DNA of 64,000 nt from Monocercomonoides exilis (lineage: Eukaryota; Preaxostyla; Oxymonadida; Polymastigidae). This document shows, piece by piece, positions 55,772 to 64,000 of this stretch (its first letter is position 1; each line of letters starts with the position of its first letter). The DNA lies in assembly GCA_001643675.2 (NCBI GenBank), contig LSRY02000063.1, positions 62,001-126,000 on the forward strand. Direction: 5' to 3'. The position numbers were made by a program, and so were the translations under genes. Below the pieces are notes generated by a model. That model was not told where the DNA came from and did not search any database. It saw only the letters and a program-made list of their open reading frames with translations.

Positions 55772-57090
55772 TTAATATGAAGAAGATGATTTTTTTGACG
55801 ACAAAGCTGTTCCGCACACTTTGGATAACACAGGAGCAGCAGCAACAGGATGAACTCCAGTGTTTAAAAATGCAGATTTTATTACAGAAGGAGAAGTTGC
55901 AGCAGACAAAGCTTCTGGCAACACATCTGCTAAAGCTTTTCTGAAAGAAGAAGTCGTTAAATTTGAAGGTCTAACAAATGAATTTTGAAGAACAAGTTTT
56001 AATCAAGAAAACACGCAATTGTCACACGGCTGTAAAAGGTGTGTCATATTCGGAGGAAAGGTTTCGACGATGATATTGTTATGATTGGCAAACGAAATTA
56101 CCTCCGAATCAAAATGAGTACGGTGATTGTCTAATAATAACAGAGCTTTCTTCGATTTTGACATTATCAGTTAATTTGCAATCAACGAAATCCATTTCTG
56201 AATCATAATAAATCGAAATGTTTCCGAAGTTATCCAACCCGACGAAGAACCTATGAAAGAAATATTAAATGAAGATAAAAAAGAAAACTCTTGTGGCATT
56301 TTATTTCGTGGGTATATAAGTATATGTGGAAGATGAGACACGTCGGCACAAATGCAAACACATAAAGTTGCATTTTCAGTTTTTGGAAATGCAGGAGGAG
56401 AAGGCGTCGTTTGGTTTTTGAGGCAAACAATAAGCTTTTCTGTTCCTTTTCCAATATGAACAGAGGATTCATCAAAGTTGTATATGTCTGTCGAATCAAT
56501 GTTGTTCGTTGTAATAATGGAAGACAACTTTTGGAACAATTCACGAATTGTTTCTGGGGATTGCGCACGGATTTTTGTAATTTCCATTGGTCTGGAAATG
56601 CATGCCTTTAATACTGAGTTTTCTTTTGTGAGATTAAAGGCATACATCGAATTAACTTTTATCCTTTCTTCGTCTCTTTCACAACTTGTATTTAAAACTT
56701 CCTGGATCTTAAAAAACAAAGTTGTTAAAAAATAAAATGATCAACTCACAAAACCATCGATTGAATGTCCTTAACTCTGACATTTTTTTGTTCGGACAGC
56801 AGTGCGATGACTTGGTTTTCAACTCTTTCCAGCTGTTCACTTGTAATTATTGATGGTCGGCCTATTTTCCCCACTTCACGATTTGCTTTCATCGCTGCTA
56901 TTCCTCTTTCCCATGCACCGTTTGAAATCAAATTGGAACCCACTGCAGTTTTCCATGATAGAAAGTATTTCTTTTTAATTTCGAAGATCTTTTGTGATGG
57001 AGATGAATATTTACGATAGTCGTATGTTGCCATCAAACGATGAAGAAGGTTTGGAGTGATTTTTTTTTTGAAGCGTCCATTATTGCACAT
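55772..57090 (-). pseudogene. Pogo/Tigger-like DDE transposase with two in-frame stops
   Basis: Exon 1 runs 57090-56755 (ATG start; MATYDYRKYSSPSQK, then VGKIGRPSIITSEQLE, a helix-turn-helix-like region with the GRPS linker). A 47-nt intron follows (GTTTTG..TTAAG, 56708-56754, phase 0), then a frame from 56707 to the stop at 55772. The catalytic triad is visible: IYNFDESSVHIG (first Asp), LLLLDNHRTHFDSEV (second Asp) and PPNMTHLLQPCDNCVF (third Asp, with Cys replacing Leu before it). The frame is interrupted by TAA at 56171-56173 and TGA at 56003-56005 but is otherwise continuous to the LADVLPEALSAATSPSVIKS tail, which matches ISDVLPQAIHTALSPSVIHK of the transposase at 39-40 kb. The element is therefore dead or needs help in trans. 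Confidence 0.8.
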
Positions 57091-57396
57091 TCGATCAAAA
57101 ACTTTTTTGATAGAGTTTTATTTTCAAAGATCAAAATTTGTTTCCAAACAGCTATTTCAGAATAAATAACATTATATTCAAGTTATTTCTTCTGATTTTT
57201 AAATGTGATGAAGTATTTTTGACAACAGCAGTTTGAACAAACCGCTATTTTTTTACGAAGGTTCAGAGAATTTTTCAATCATTAAACCAGTCGATTAATA
57301 AAAAATTTATCACATTGAACTTTCACAGGTGTGAATGTTCTTAATCTTTCTAATTTTTATGTTTTTTCCAAAAGATTCTTCTTTTCGAACAACTTG

Positions 57397-57437
57397 AACT
57401 ACAGTTTTTCCCACCAACTACCGCTTATTCCACCGAT
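57397..57437 (-). repeat. Right terminal inverted repeat of the transposon
   Basis: Contains TTTTTCCCACCAACTACCGC then TTATTCCACCGAT. The second unit is degenerate (ACTACAG) compared with the left end. Confidence 0.8.
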
Positions 57438-58900
57438 AGAACATCCAATTTTTTAAAAGAATGAAGCTAATATGGAATAACAAACAAAGCACTCGTCACT
57501 CTATTTCAGGATCATATTTCGAATCACATCATATTTCGCTTTCGTTTTCATATCTTTCTATCAATCTATCTTTTTCTGTCAATTTCAAAACAATTCAAGA
57601 ATAATTCCTTCCACATTCTTTTCCAATTGCTTGAAAACGGCTTGTTTTCCAGACTGATCGATTTCTCCTGTCAAAAGAAGATGTTTTCTTTGTGCCGTCA
57701 CATTGACCGATAATTGTGCGATTGCTTGCCTCAAAAAATCTTCTTGTGTTTGGTGCAGCTTACACAACCGTCTCTTCACACTGCGCTTTTGCCATCCTCA
57801 TCTTCTTCAACTGGAGCAGCACTCCGATCAACTTCGCCATTCCGGAGGCGGAAAATCGAAGAGAAGAAGGCTGCAGCGGATAAGCAACCATCATCATCTT
57901 TTCCACCAACTCCTTCAATCAACACTTCCGATGCCCCTGCAGAAGTAGCGTTTTTCACTCAGACAGCAGTAACAGACAAAACATAGAGAAATGCGTGATG
58001 AATATGAGTGAAGAATACTGTTGTCACAGCTGGAGCTGCTAACACCATAGACACAATAGACACTTCAGACGATGTAGCGTTATGTAGTGTACATAACCGA
58101 TGTGGCCCTTTTGGAAACGCTTTCTGTTCCTCTGTTGGCGCCTCTTCCTTCGCTTGAAGTGTCTGTGGGAGCAAAGTCGGGGAGCAAGTGGATATTTGCT
58201 TCAGCAGATGTGAATGCGTTCCCATCAATCGACGATCTGTTTGACCTGTAGCTGCAGATATGGCGATCGCAACAGTGAAGCCGGGTGATGACATGATAGG
58301 GTGAGGTGTTGTCGTGTGCGAAGGGGGTGAAATTGTGGAGAAGACGTTGGAGTTGGTGGAGTTGAGGATGGAGGATGTGGTTCAATCGCTGATAGCAATT
58401 GTGCTGGCGGTGATAGAAGAGCGAAAGGATGTAGAGGGAGGCAAAGAGGGAGAAGAAAAGGGAAAAGAAGATGGAGAAGAAGATGGAGGGAGAGAGGGAG
58501 GTGATTTGAATGAGGAGAAAGGCGAGTATCCGATCGCTCACAGAGAGCTTGTGGAAAGAATTAAAGAGGACCAGGGGAAGCTGGAAGAAGCGAATGGCTC
58601 CGCTGGTTGTGGAGACGCTTGGGCTGAGGAGGCTGAGGTTAATGAAGGTGAAGACACATACAGAGGCAGACAAGCAGCATTCAGTGGAATCTGAAGTGTG
58701 CAGTTCTTCTCCATCTGATGGCATTCAACAGGAGAACAGAAGAAGAAGCAGCAGATGTCCCTTTTAGTATAACTTCAGATGAAAGCAAAAAAAAAGTGTG
58801 GGGAAAGATGTTGAGCAGGTGGAAATTTCGACAAAAGGATTTGCAACAAATGAGGAGTCTGGGAGAGAGGGTAGTTTTATTGATTTGGAAAAGAAGGACA
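57438..58900. other. GC-richer, coding-like but broken DNA
   Basis: Base composition rises above the flanks and several frames have protein-like composition, yet none is long. Minus strand: KRRLCKLHQTQEDFLRQAIA (57585-57779, coiled-coil-like). Plus strand: RSTSPFRRRKIEEKKAAADK (within 57714-57986), MEDVVQSLIAIVLAVIEERK (58314-58694), and HTEADKQHSVESEVCSSSP (58510-58767), which continues in a shifted frame as FSITSDESKKKVWGKM (58718-58915). The patchwork of shifting frames suggests one or more decayed genes, probably on the plus strand at right. No family is recognised. Confidence 0.4.
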
Positions 58901-58945
58901 AGAAGAAATTATTGAAGAAATAGAAGTAATAGAAGAAGATGAAGG

Positions 58946-58947
58946 AG

Positions 58948-58980
<33 letters not shown>

Positions 58981-58981
58981 G
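58946..58981. repeat. Hexanucleotide tract (ATGATA)n
   Basis: About five units just left of the MYST-like fragment. Confidence 0.85.
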
Positions 58982-59120
58982 AGGGGAGGAGGGGGAAGAG
59001 GATGAAGAGAAAGAAGAAGATGAAAATATTTCTGTGTTTGAGGATGAATGTGAATCAACAATCATGTTATTTTAGTCATTTGCTTTTGTTTGGATTTGAA
59101 ATTCTTTCGTTAAAGAAGAA
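58982..59120 (-). pseudogene. Copied fragment of the MYST acetyltransferase low-complexity tail
   Basis: The core 59019-59108 is nearly the same as 32010-32100 in the MYST gene, in the same orientation. The peptide EFQIQTKAND-stop-NNMIVDSHSS parallels EFQVQTKANDDKNMIVDSHS, with a TAA in place of a coding triplet, and the flanks diverge into different Ser/Glu-like repeats. The fragment is noncoding now; it shows that the MYST tail, or a relative of it, has been duplicated. Confidence 0.75.
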
Positions 59121-60214
59121 GAAACAGAAAACAAAGATGATGGAAATAAAGTTGAGGATTCTGAAGGATAAGAAGATGATGAAGATGAAGATGAAGAAGA
59201 GAAGGAAGATGAGCGAGTGGAAGACGAGTGAGAGGAAGAAGAAGGCAAAGGAAAAAAGGAAAAGGAGGAGGAGACGAAGAATTCAATGGAAATGAAGAAG
59301 AAGAAGAACGAGATGATGATGACGATGAATGTGAAAAAAAGAGGGGAAGAAAATCAGATCTGTTAAAATGAATCGCTCTCACTCACAAAAACATTTCATT
59401 CAAATAAAGAAATATTCACAAAAAGGAGAACAACTAACAAATGAAAATAAAGAAACAAATTAACAAAATAGAAAACAAAATTATTTAAAAATTCAGAAAT
59501 CATTAAAAAATAAAAATTAACAAAAAAGAATTGCTTTTCATATTCATGGATAATATTTCCTTGATTCATATTTCTTTCAAAATAAAACTCGCAAAATTAT
59601 TATTCTTGTTAAAACAAACTTTTATTTTTTAAAAAGAATTAATTGTCTATCACAAAGGACATCAAACATTATGGAACATCATATAAAAATGTCAATGGAA
59701 GAGAAAAATTTATGCACATAAAAATGCAATCAAGTTTTATTCTTTTCAAAAATGAATATTAATGAAAATGCAAAACTGAAAATAATTCTTCAAAAACATA
59801 AATAAACAATTTGAAAAATAAAGCCGTTCATTTACAATGAAGTTTTGACTTCTGTCAAAGCGTAAAAAAAAATGAAATGAAATAATATTTAATTAAGGTT
59901 TATTCATTGAGAATAAACATTTTTGCTTTCATTCGATATATTCTTAAATAATGAGAAGTGTTCTGTCCCTTTGGAAGCATAATTCAAAACTATTTGTTCA
60001 TATCAACAAAAAAAAGATTTTTGAAAATATTATAAAAAAAATGAACACTAACTGACTTGAGCCACCTTTTCCAAGATAAAGCAAATGAAAATATAAATCA
60101 AAAATTTTATAAGGTGAGTTTTGGATGAAAAATAGAAAATTAATTTGATTCAAATTTTAAAGTTATATATTAGCATTGATCAAAATAGTACTTTTTTGAA
60201 AAGTGCTTTAAAGA
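59121..60214. other. Purine-rich then AT-rich intergenic DNA
   Basis: 59121-59340 continues as GA-rich repeats possibly descending from the same MYST-tail relic. 59400-60214 is AT-rich without coding signal. GATCAAAAT at 60178-60186 lies 29 bases before the next ATG and resembles the motif seen upstream of other genes. Confidence 0.45.
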
Positions 60215-63094
60215 ATGTTTTTGGGATTAATTCTTTTCAAAATTGTAATAAACATTTATGCGAAAGAAGATCCATCAAATCCTCAAGCAGTTTACGTGAA
60301 GCAAAGTGGGAACGAAAGTTACAGCGGTTTGGAGATAGGGCAGGAAAAGCAATCACTGAAGGATGCATATAATCTGCTGGGCGATGGTAGCATATGCAAC
60401 ATGAAAATTGTTTACGATACAAAACCATTGACTGCAGAAGTCATTACATATAACAATAAACAAAAAGTAACGATTGAAGGTGTGAATAGCGATGGAAGTG
60501 GGAACATTGAAGTTGCAATAGACTATGACATTCATCCAGGCGAAGATCTATTTAAATGCTATTGTGCTGTGGAATTCAAATACTTGGCATTTCATTTCCC
60601 AACAACGTTGAGAAATGAAAGTCAAGACTATGGATCGTTTGATTTGATATACAGTTTTATGGCATCCTTGTCAATTAGCAACTGTAGGTTTATTCGGCCA
60701 AAAGCTGAAGGAAGCATGGATAATTGTCGTCTTGTTTACCAAGTTCGAGGATCATTGACAATGGACTCAGTTGAGTGCGCGGATGAATCTAAAACATTAA
60801 CATCGAAGAGTGGACTGTTTGTGATTTGTGAATGCGAAACAGTGATATTGTCAAATTTGACTTTGAAGAAAGTTGAAACAAATGCATATGCTGTTTTTGA
60901 GATCTTAGGTTACAATAAATGTGATGTCACATTGAATGGAAGCAATTTTCAGGAATGCAAAACAGTTCTTTACGGATCATTGTATGTTAGCTTCAAAAAT
61001 GGCGAAAGCACATTTACTGTTGGAGATGATGGCGTCACCACTTTTTCTTATTGCAGTTGCAATTATTATCAAGGTTCTGGAGGAATATATCTTCAAATGC
61101 CAGCTATTGAATCAGCAAGTCAGCTTAACTGGCCTGAAGATGGAAGGAATCTGATATTTGACAGATGTACAGCAGGAGAAAGCGAATCAAAAAGGAACGT
61201 TGGGTTATGTTTAGAGATGGCTAATGACTCATTATTCGAAGACATAGCGTTAGCAATGAAGAAGAGTTTTGCAGCTAATTACACACGAAGCAGAAACATG
61301 TGGAATGTAGCTGGAATTGAAAATAATAACTACGAAGCATTTGATTTTGTATCCAAGTATTTAGATCCTTTACTGCCCCCATCGCAAGATGTTTCAAAGA
61401 TTTATGTGAAGTCTGGAGGCCCTGGGAATGGTGAAAGCTCAGAAAGACCAATTTACAGTTTGAAGGAGGCCAATGAATTGTTGGGAATGATCGCAAGAGA
61501 AGACATATTTGGAATTGCAATATTAAAATCCGACGATCCACTTGAAGCAGAAGCAATGACATTAAGCAAGAGCCGTGGGATAATCATTGAAGGAGTTAGC
61601 AGTGACGGAGATGGAAATGTTGAGGTGGCAATCGAATGTGATGTTAGGAGAACGTATAATTTATTCACATGTGAAAAAGAGGTGGAATTCAAATATTTGG
61701 CATTCAATTTTCCCACGTCAGAGAACAAATGGGAGTCTTTAATTTTTGGAAATATGATGTCAACCTCACTCACGATCAGCAATTGCCGATTTGTCAGAGT
61801 AAGTTCGCAATCATCAGAAGGAGGAATTGTCACATGTGTCGATGGAGATGATTTCGTTGTGGGCAGTCTTGTAAGCGTTAGCGGGGGAAAAGTTACGATG
61901 AACAATGTTTCGTGCACAGATGATTCAATTTGTGTTTCGTTTTCGTCATCGCTGTTTTATTTCAGCGGAACAAGGGAAGTGTCTTTGAATGGAGTGGAGA
62001 TCAGCAACGTGAAAATTTTATACGATTCTGCCATTTTTATTTTGGATTCAGAAGACGAAGCTGTGAACTTTTCTATTGAAGGGCTGAGCATGAATGAAGT
62101 GAATTCAGAGAATGGAAAAGTGGCTGGGTTGGAGATTTCTTTGAGTTCGGAAGAGTCTAAAGTGGAAATTGGAAGGACAAGCAAATGCACATTCAAGTCA
62201 TGCACAGCGCCAAAAGGGAAAGCCGGGGCAATATCCATTGGCATGCCAAAGGCAACATCGAATCTTCAGCTTCCTTCTGCCAATAATCTTGAGATTGACA
62301 GCTCAAACACAGCGAATTCAACAGCGAGATCAATATGCATCATTGCCCCAGATTTTGATGAGTTCTGCAAACAAGACGGTGCGTTTGAGTTTGCGAATGA
62401 TTATGACAATTCAACAGCTGGGTGGATTGTGGGTGCAGAAAATGAAGTATCAGAACCAACTGATGTGTATGAGAAGTATTTGAAAGGGAAAAAAGATAAG
62501 CCGAAGGAAGACGAATCAAAAGAAGAGAAGGAATCAGAAGGAAAAGAAGGAAATGGAGAAGAAGAGAAGCCATTTGCTTGGTGGATTATTCTAATTGTTG
62601 TTGGAGTTGTTGCAGTTGTGGCAGTTGTTTGTATCATTTTGGTTGTGACGATGAAGAAGAAGAAGAAGAAGAAGAAGAAGAAGAAGAAGAAGAAGATATT
62701 CTCAAAGAAGCAGCAGATACATGTGGAGGAGGAAGAAGATGGATTTGAAGGAAAAGAAGGTGGAAAGGAAGAAAGAGAAAGAGAAAGAGAAGAAGGAGAA
62801 AGCAAAACAGCAAAGAATAGAGTTAAAGAAGATAATTCGAATTCAAGTGAAAATGCATCTTCCATTCAACATTTGAACAATACAACAAATGATATTAATG
62901 AATCAATAGAACATTTTGAAAAAAGGGGGAAGAAGGAAGGAATAAGCAGTGAATTCATTGAAGAAGCTGTGAATCAGGTTTTGTCTTCTTCTTCTTCTGT
63001 GCTGAATGAAGAAGGACTGCAAGGAAATGAGTTAGCAGCGAACATGAAAGGATTTATTACAGAAACAAATATTGTATCGCCTTTATCTGAATAA
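60215..63094 (+). CDS. Surface protein of two tandem beta-helix-like halves with one membrane span
   Basis: A single exon of 959 residues from an ATG that begins a signal peptide (MFLGLILFKIVINIYA). The ectodomain is an internal duplication. Half 1 starts AVYVKQSGNESYSG near residue 25 and half 2 starts KIYVKSGGPGNGESS near residue 394. Both halves contain VTIEGVNSDGSGNIEVAI or IIIEGVSSDGDGNVEVAI, followed by VEFKYLAFHFPT or VEFKYLAFNFPT and the LTISNCRF-type strand. An acidic/Lys-rich stalk precedes one span (WWIILIVVGVVAVVAVVCII, about 787-808). A run of 14 Lys follows, encoded by an AAG repeat, then an acidic, probably disordered ~125-residue tail. There is no kinase-like lobe. The YV..G start of each half resembles the module in the arm proteins but lacks the CG..PC cysteines. 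Probable adhesion or receptor protein. Confidence 0.82.
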   Translation: MFLGLILFKIVINIYAKEDPSNPQAVYVKQSGNESYSGLEIGQEKQSLKDAYNLLGDGSICNMKIVYDTKPLTAEVITYNNKQKVTIEGVNSDGSGNIEVAIDYDIHPGEDLFKCYCAVEFKYLAFHFPTTLRNESQDYGSFDLIYSFMASLSISNCRFIRPKAEGSMDNCRLVYQVRGSLTMDSVECADESKTLTSKSGLFVICECETVILSNLTLKKVETNAYAVFEILGYNKCDVTLNGSNFQECKTVLYGSLYVSFKNGESTFTVGDDGVTTFSYCSCNYYQGSGGIYLQMPAIESASQLNWPEDGRNLIFDRCTAGESESKRNVGLCLEMANDSLFEDIALAMKKSFAANYTRSRNMWNVAGIENNNYEAFDFVSKYLDPLLPPSQDVSKIYVKSGGPGNGESSERPIYSLKEANELLGMIAREDIFGIAILKSDDPLEAEAMTLSKSRGIIIEGVSSDGDGNVEVAIECDVRRTYNLFTCEKEVEFKYLAFNFPTSENKWESLIFGNMMSTSLTISNCRFVRVSSQSSEGGIVTCVDGDDFVVGSLVSVSGGKVTMNNVSCTDDSICVSFSSSLFYFSGTREVSLNGVEISNVKILYDSAIFILDSEDEAVNFSIEGLSMNEVNSENGKVAGLEISLSSEESKVEIGRTSKCTFKSCTAPKGKAGAISIGMPKATSNLQLPSANNLEIDSSNTANSTARSICIIAPDFDEFCKQDGAFEFANDYDNSTAGWIVGAENEVSEPTDVYEKYLKGKKDKPKEDESKEEKESEGKEGNGEEEKPFAWWIILIVVGVVAVVAVVCIILVVTMKKKKKKKKKKKKKKIFSKKQQIHVEEEEDGFEGKEGGKEEREREREEGESKTAKNRVKEDNSNSSENASSIQHLNNTTNDINESIEHFEKRGKKEGISSEFIEEAVNQVLSSSSSVLNEEGLQGNELAANMKGFITETNIVSPLSE

Positions 63095-64000
63095 CCAAAG
63101 GGGAATATATGAAAATGGACAAGGAAGATATCAAAGAAAGTGATGCATCTGAAGAGAAAGAGAAAGGAAAGGAAAGAAATGAAAAAGAAGGAAAATGAAG
63201 AACAAAATGATGAATGATGAACATAAACATGTTGAAAGAAAAAGAGAATAGGAAAAAGAAAGCTAATTGAAGGGAATTTGCTTCAAATGAATTGTTTTAT
63301 TAATGCCATTGCCTTCAACATCTTCTGTTGTTTGTAGAAATTTCACTGGAAATTGTTCATTTGTGCTGAAAACAAAGGTTTTCTGATTGAACAAGAAAAA
63401 TTGAAGTATATTAAAATACTTTGAAGAAAAGGAAATCGTTTTCGTATTGGATGAAAGAAAGAGAGAAAGAGAGAAAGAGAGAAAGAGAGAAAGAGAGAAA
63501 GAGAGAAAGAGAGAAAGAGAGAAAGAGAGAAAGATTTGAAGAAAAGGCATATTTCAGAGAATTATTGAAGTGATTGAAAAAACTGAAAGATTTCATTAAA
63601 AGGAAAAAAAAAGAAAGAAAATGAAAAAAATATATTATATTGTGATTATCATCTTATTAGATAATCCATTTTATCGTTTCTAATCTTATCTTGTCATTCT
63701 TCATTTCTTTCTTTTTAATTTTTGTTTTGTTTTATTTTTATTTACGAGTAGTCGTGATATGTGCCTATATGATTATTTTCTCGTTTTTTTTCAAAGATGT
63801 CTTCAACAACACAAATTCTTCTTCTTCTTCTTCTTCTTTTTCTTCCTTTTTTTTCGAAATGATTTTTCTCATTGAAATATCAACAGATTTTCTTTGAGGA
63901 AGCTCTTCATTGTGCTTGCAATAAAACATATTTTTTCTGTTTTTATTAATTTTGCTTCATGTTTTTCTTCTTCTCCTCTTTCTCCTTCATCTTTTTAACT
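63095..64000. other. 3' flank and AT-rich DNA to the window edge
   Basis: No gene is supported. A 68-codon frame at 63691-63897 is a Phe/Ser-rich product of T-rich and TTC-repeat sequence. Pyrimidine-rich DNA at 63950-64000 runs off the edge and may belong to another Ser/Glu-rich gene outside the window. Confidence 0.45.
63453..63535. repeat. 8-bp tandem repeat (GAGAAAGA)n
   Basis: About ten uninterrupted units of GAGAAAGA, a purine-only tract in noncoding DNA 3' of the surface protein gene. Confidence 0.9.

Larger units (their letters stand above)
55097..57437. mobile_element. Pogo-like DNA transposon, 2.34 kb, with ~41-bp terminal inverted repeats
   Basis: The left end ATCGGTGGAAAAAGCGGTAG followed by TTGGTGGGAAAA (from 55097) matches the reverse complement of the right end, which closes at 57437 (CCGCTTATTCCACCGAT). 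The pairing covers about 41 bases with a few mismatches. The left end holds two direct copies of AAAAGCGGTAGTTGG. The interior encodes a broken transposase on the minus strand and a charged C-terminal ORF (55388-55576). The right end is followed by AGAACA and the left is preceded by ATACC; a TA duplication would fit the superfamily only if one side has mutated. Confidence 0.82.

Noticed and set aside
63690-63897. 68-codon hydrophobic frame near the right edge
   Set aside because: Phe/Ser composition arises from T-rich and TTC-repeat DNA, and there is no homologue-like motif or splice support.
1-64000. CRISPR arrays, bacterial operons, ribosome-binding sites
   Set aside because: There are no spaced identical repeats of suitable length, and the spliceosomal introns and eukaryotic gene families make prokaryotic features inapplicable.

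Overview
This is a window of AT-rich, intron-bearing eukaryotic nuclear DNA, most likely from a protist. Five multi-exon genes can be assembled by joining reading frames across short introns (42-81 nt, GT..AG, donors mostly GTATGT, GTGTGT or GTTTGN). They include clear eukaryotic families: a MYST histone acetyltransferase, RanBP1, an EVH1-domain protein and an FLVCR/SLC49-type MFS transporter. The very large single-exon surface proteins, with beta-helix-like ectodomains, one membrane span and in some cases a degenerate kinase tail, together with a short-intron helical gene family, resemble what I know of oxymonad genomes such as Monocercomonoides. That assignment is an inference from memory, not a search.

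Layout. 0.6-4.8 kb: an FLVCR-like transporter, a small two-span membrane protein and a four-exon coiled-coil protein. 5.5-11.7 kb (minus): a 2073-residue surface protein. 12.3-23.3 kb and 40.7-51.8 kb: the two arms of an ~11 kb inverted duplication, each carrying a ~2700-residue surface protein with a pseudokinase-like C-terminus. The arm-2 copy has a TGG-to-TGA nonsense change inside the kinase-like lobe. 23.3-40.7 kb: the ~17 kb spacer, with a cluster of short inverted-repeat (MITE-like) elements, a head-to-head EVH1/RanBP1 pair, the MYST acetyltransferase with a >2000-residue Ser/Glu low-complexity tail, and a pogo-like DDE transposase. 53-54.4 kb: a frameshifted member of a helical family. 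55.1-57.4 kb: a DNA transposon with ~41 bp terminal inverted repeats and a broken transposase. 57.4-59.4 kb: decayed coding-like DNA that includes a copied fragment of the MYST tail. 60.2-63.1 kb: a 959-residue surface protein built of two tandem halves.

The four large surface proteins share a recurring module: a hydrophobic strand, a G-rich turn, and in three of the four a CG....PC pair followed by a Ser/Thr. They look like members of one expanding cell-surface family. The duplication, the transposons and MITEs, and the pseudogenes show that this is a recombining region in which ordinary nuclear genes are interspersed.
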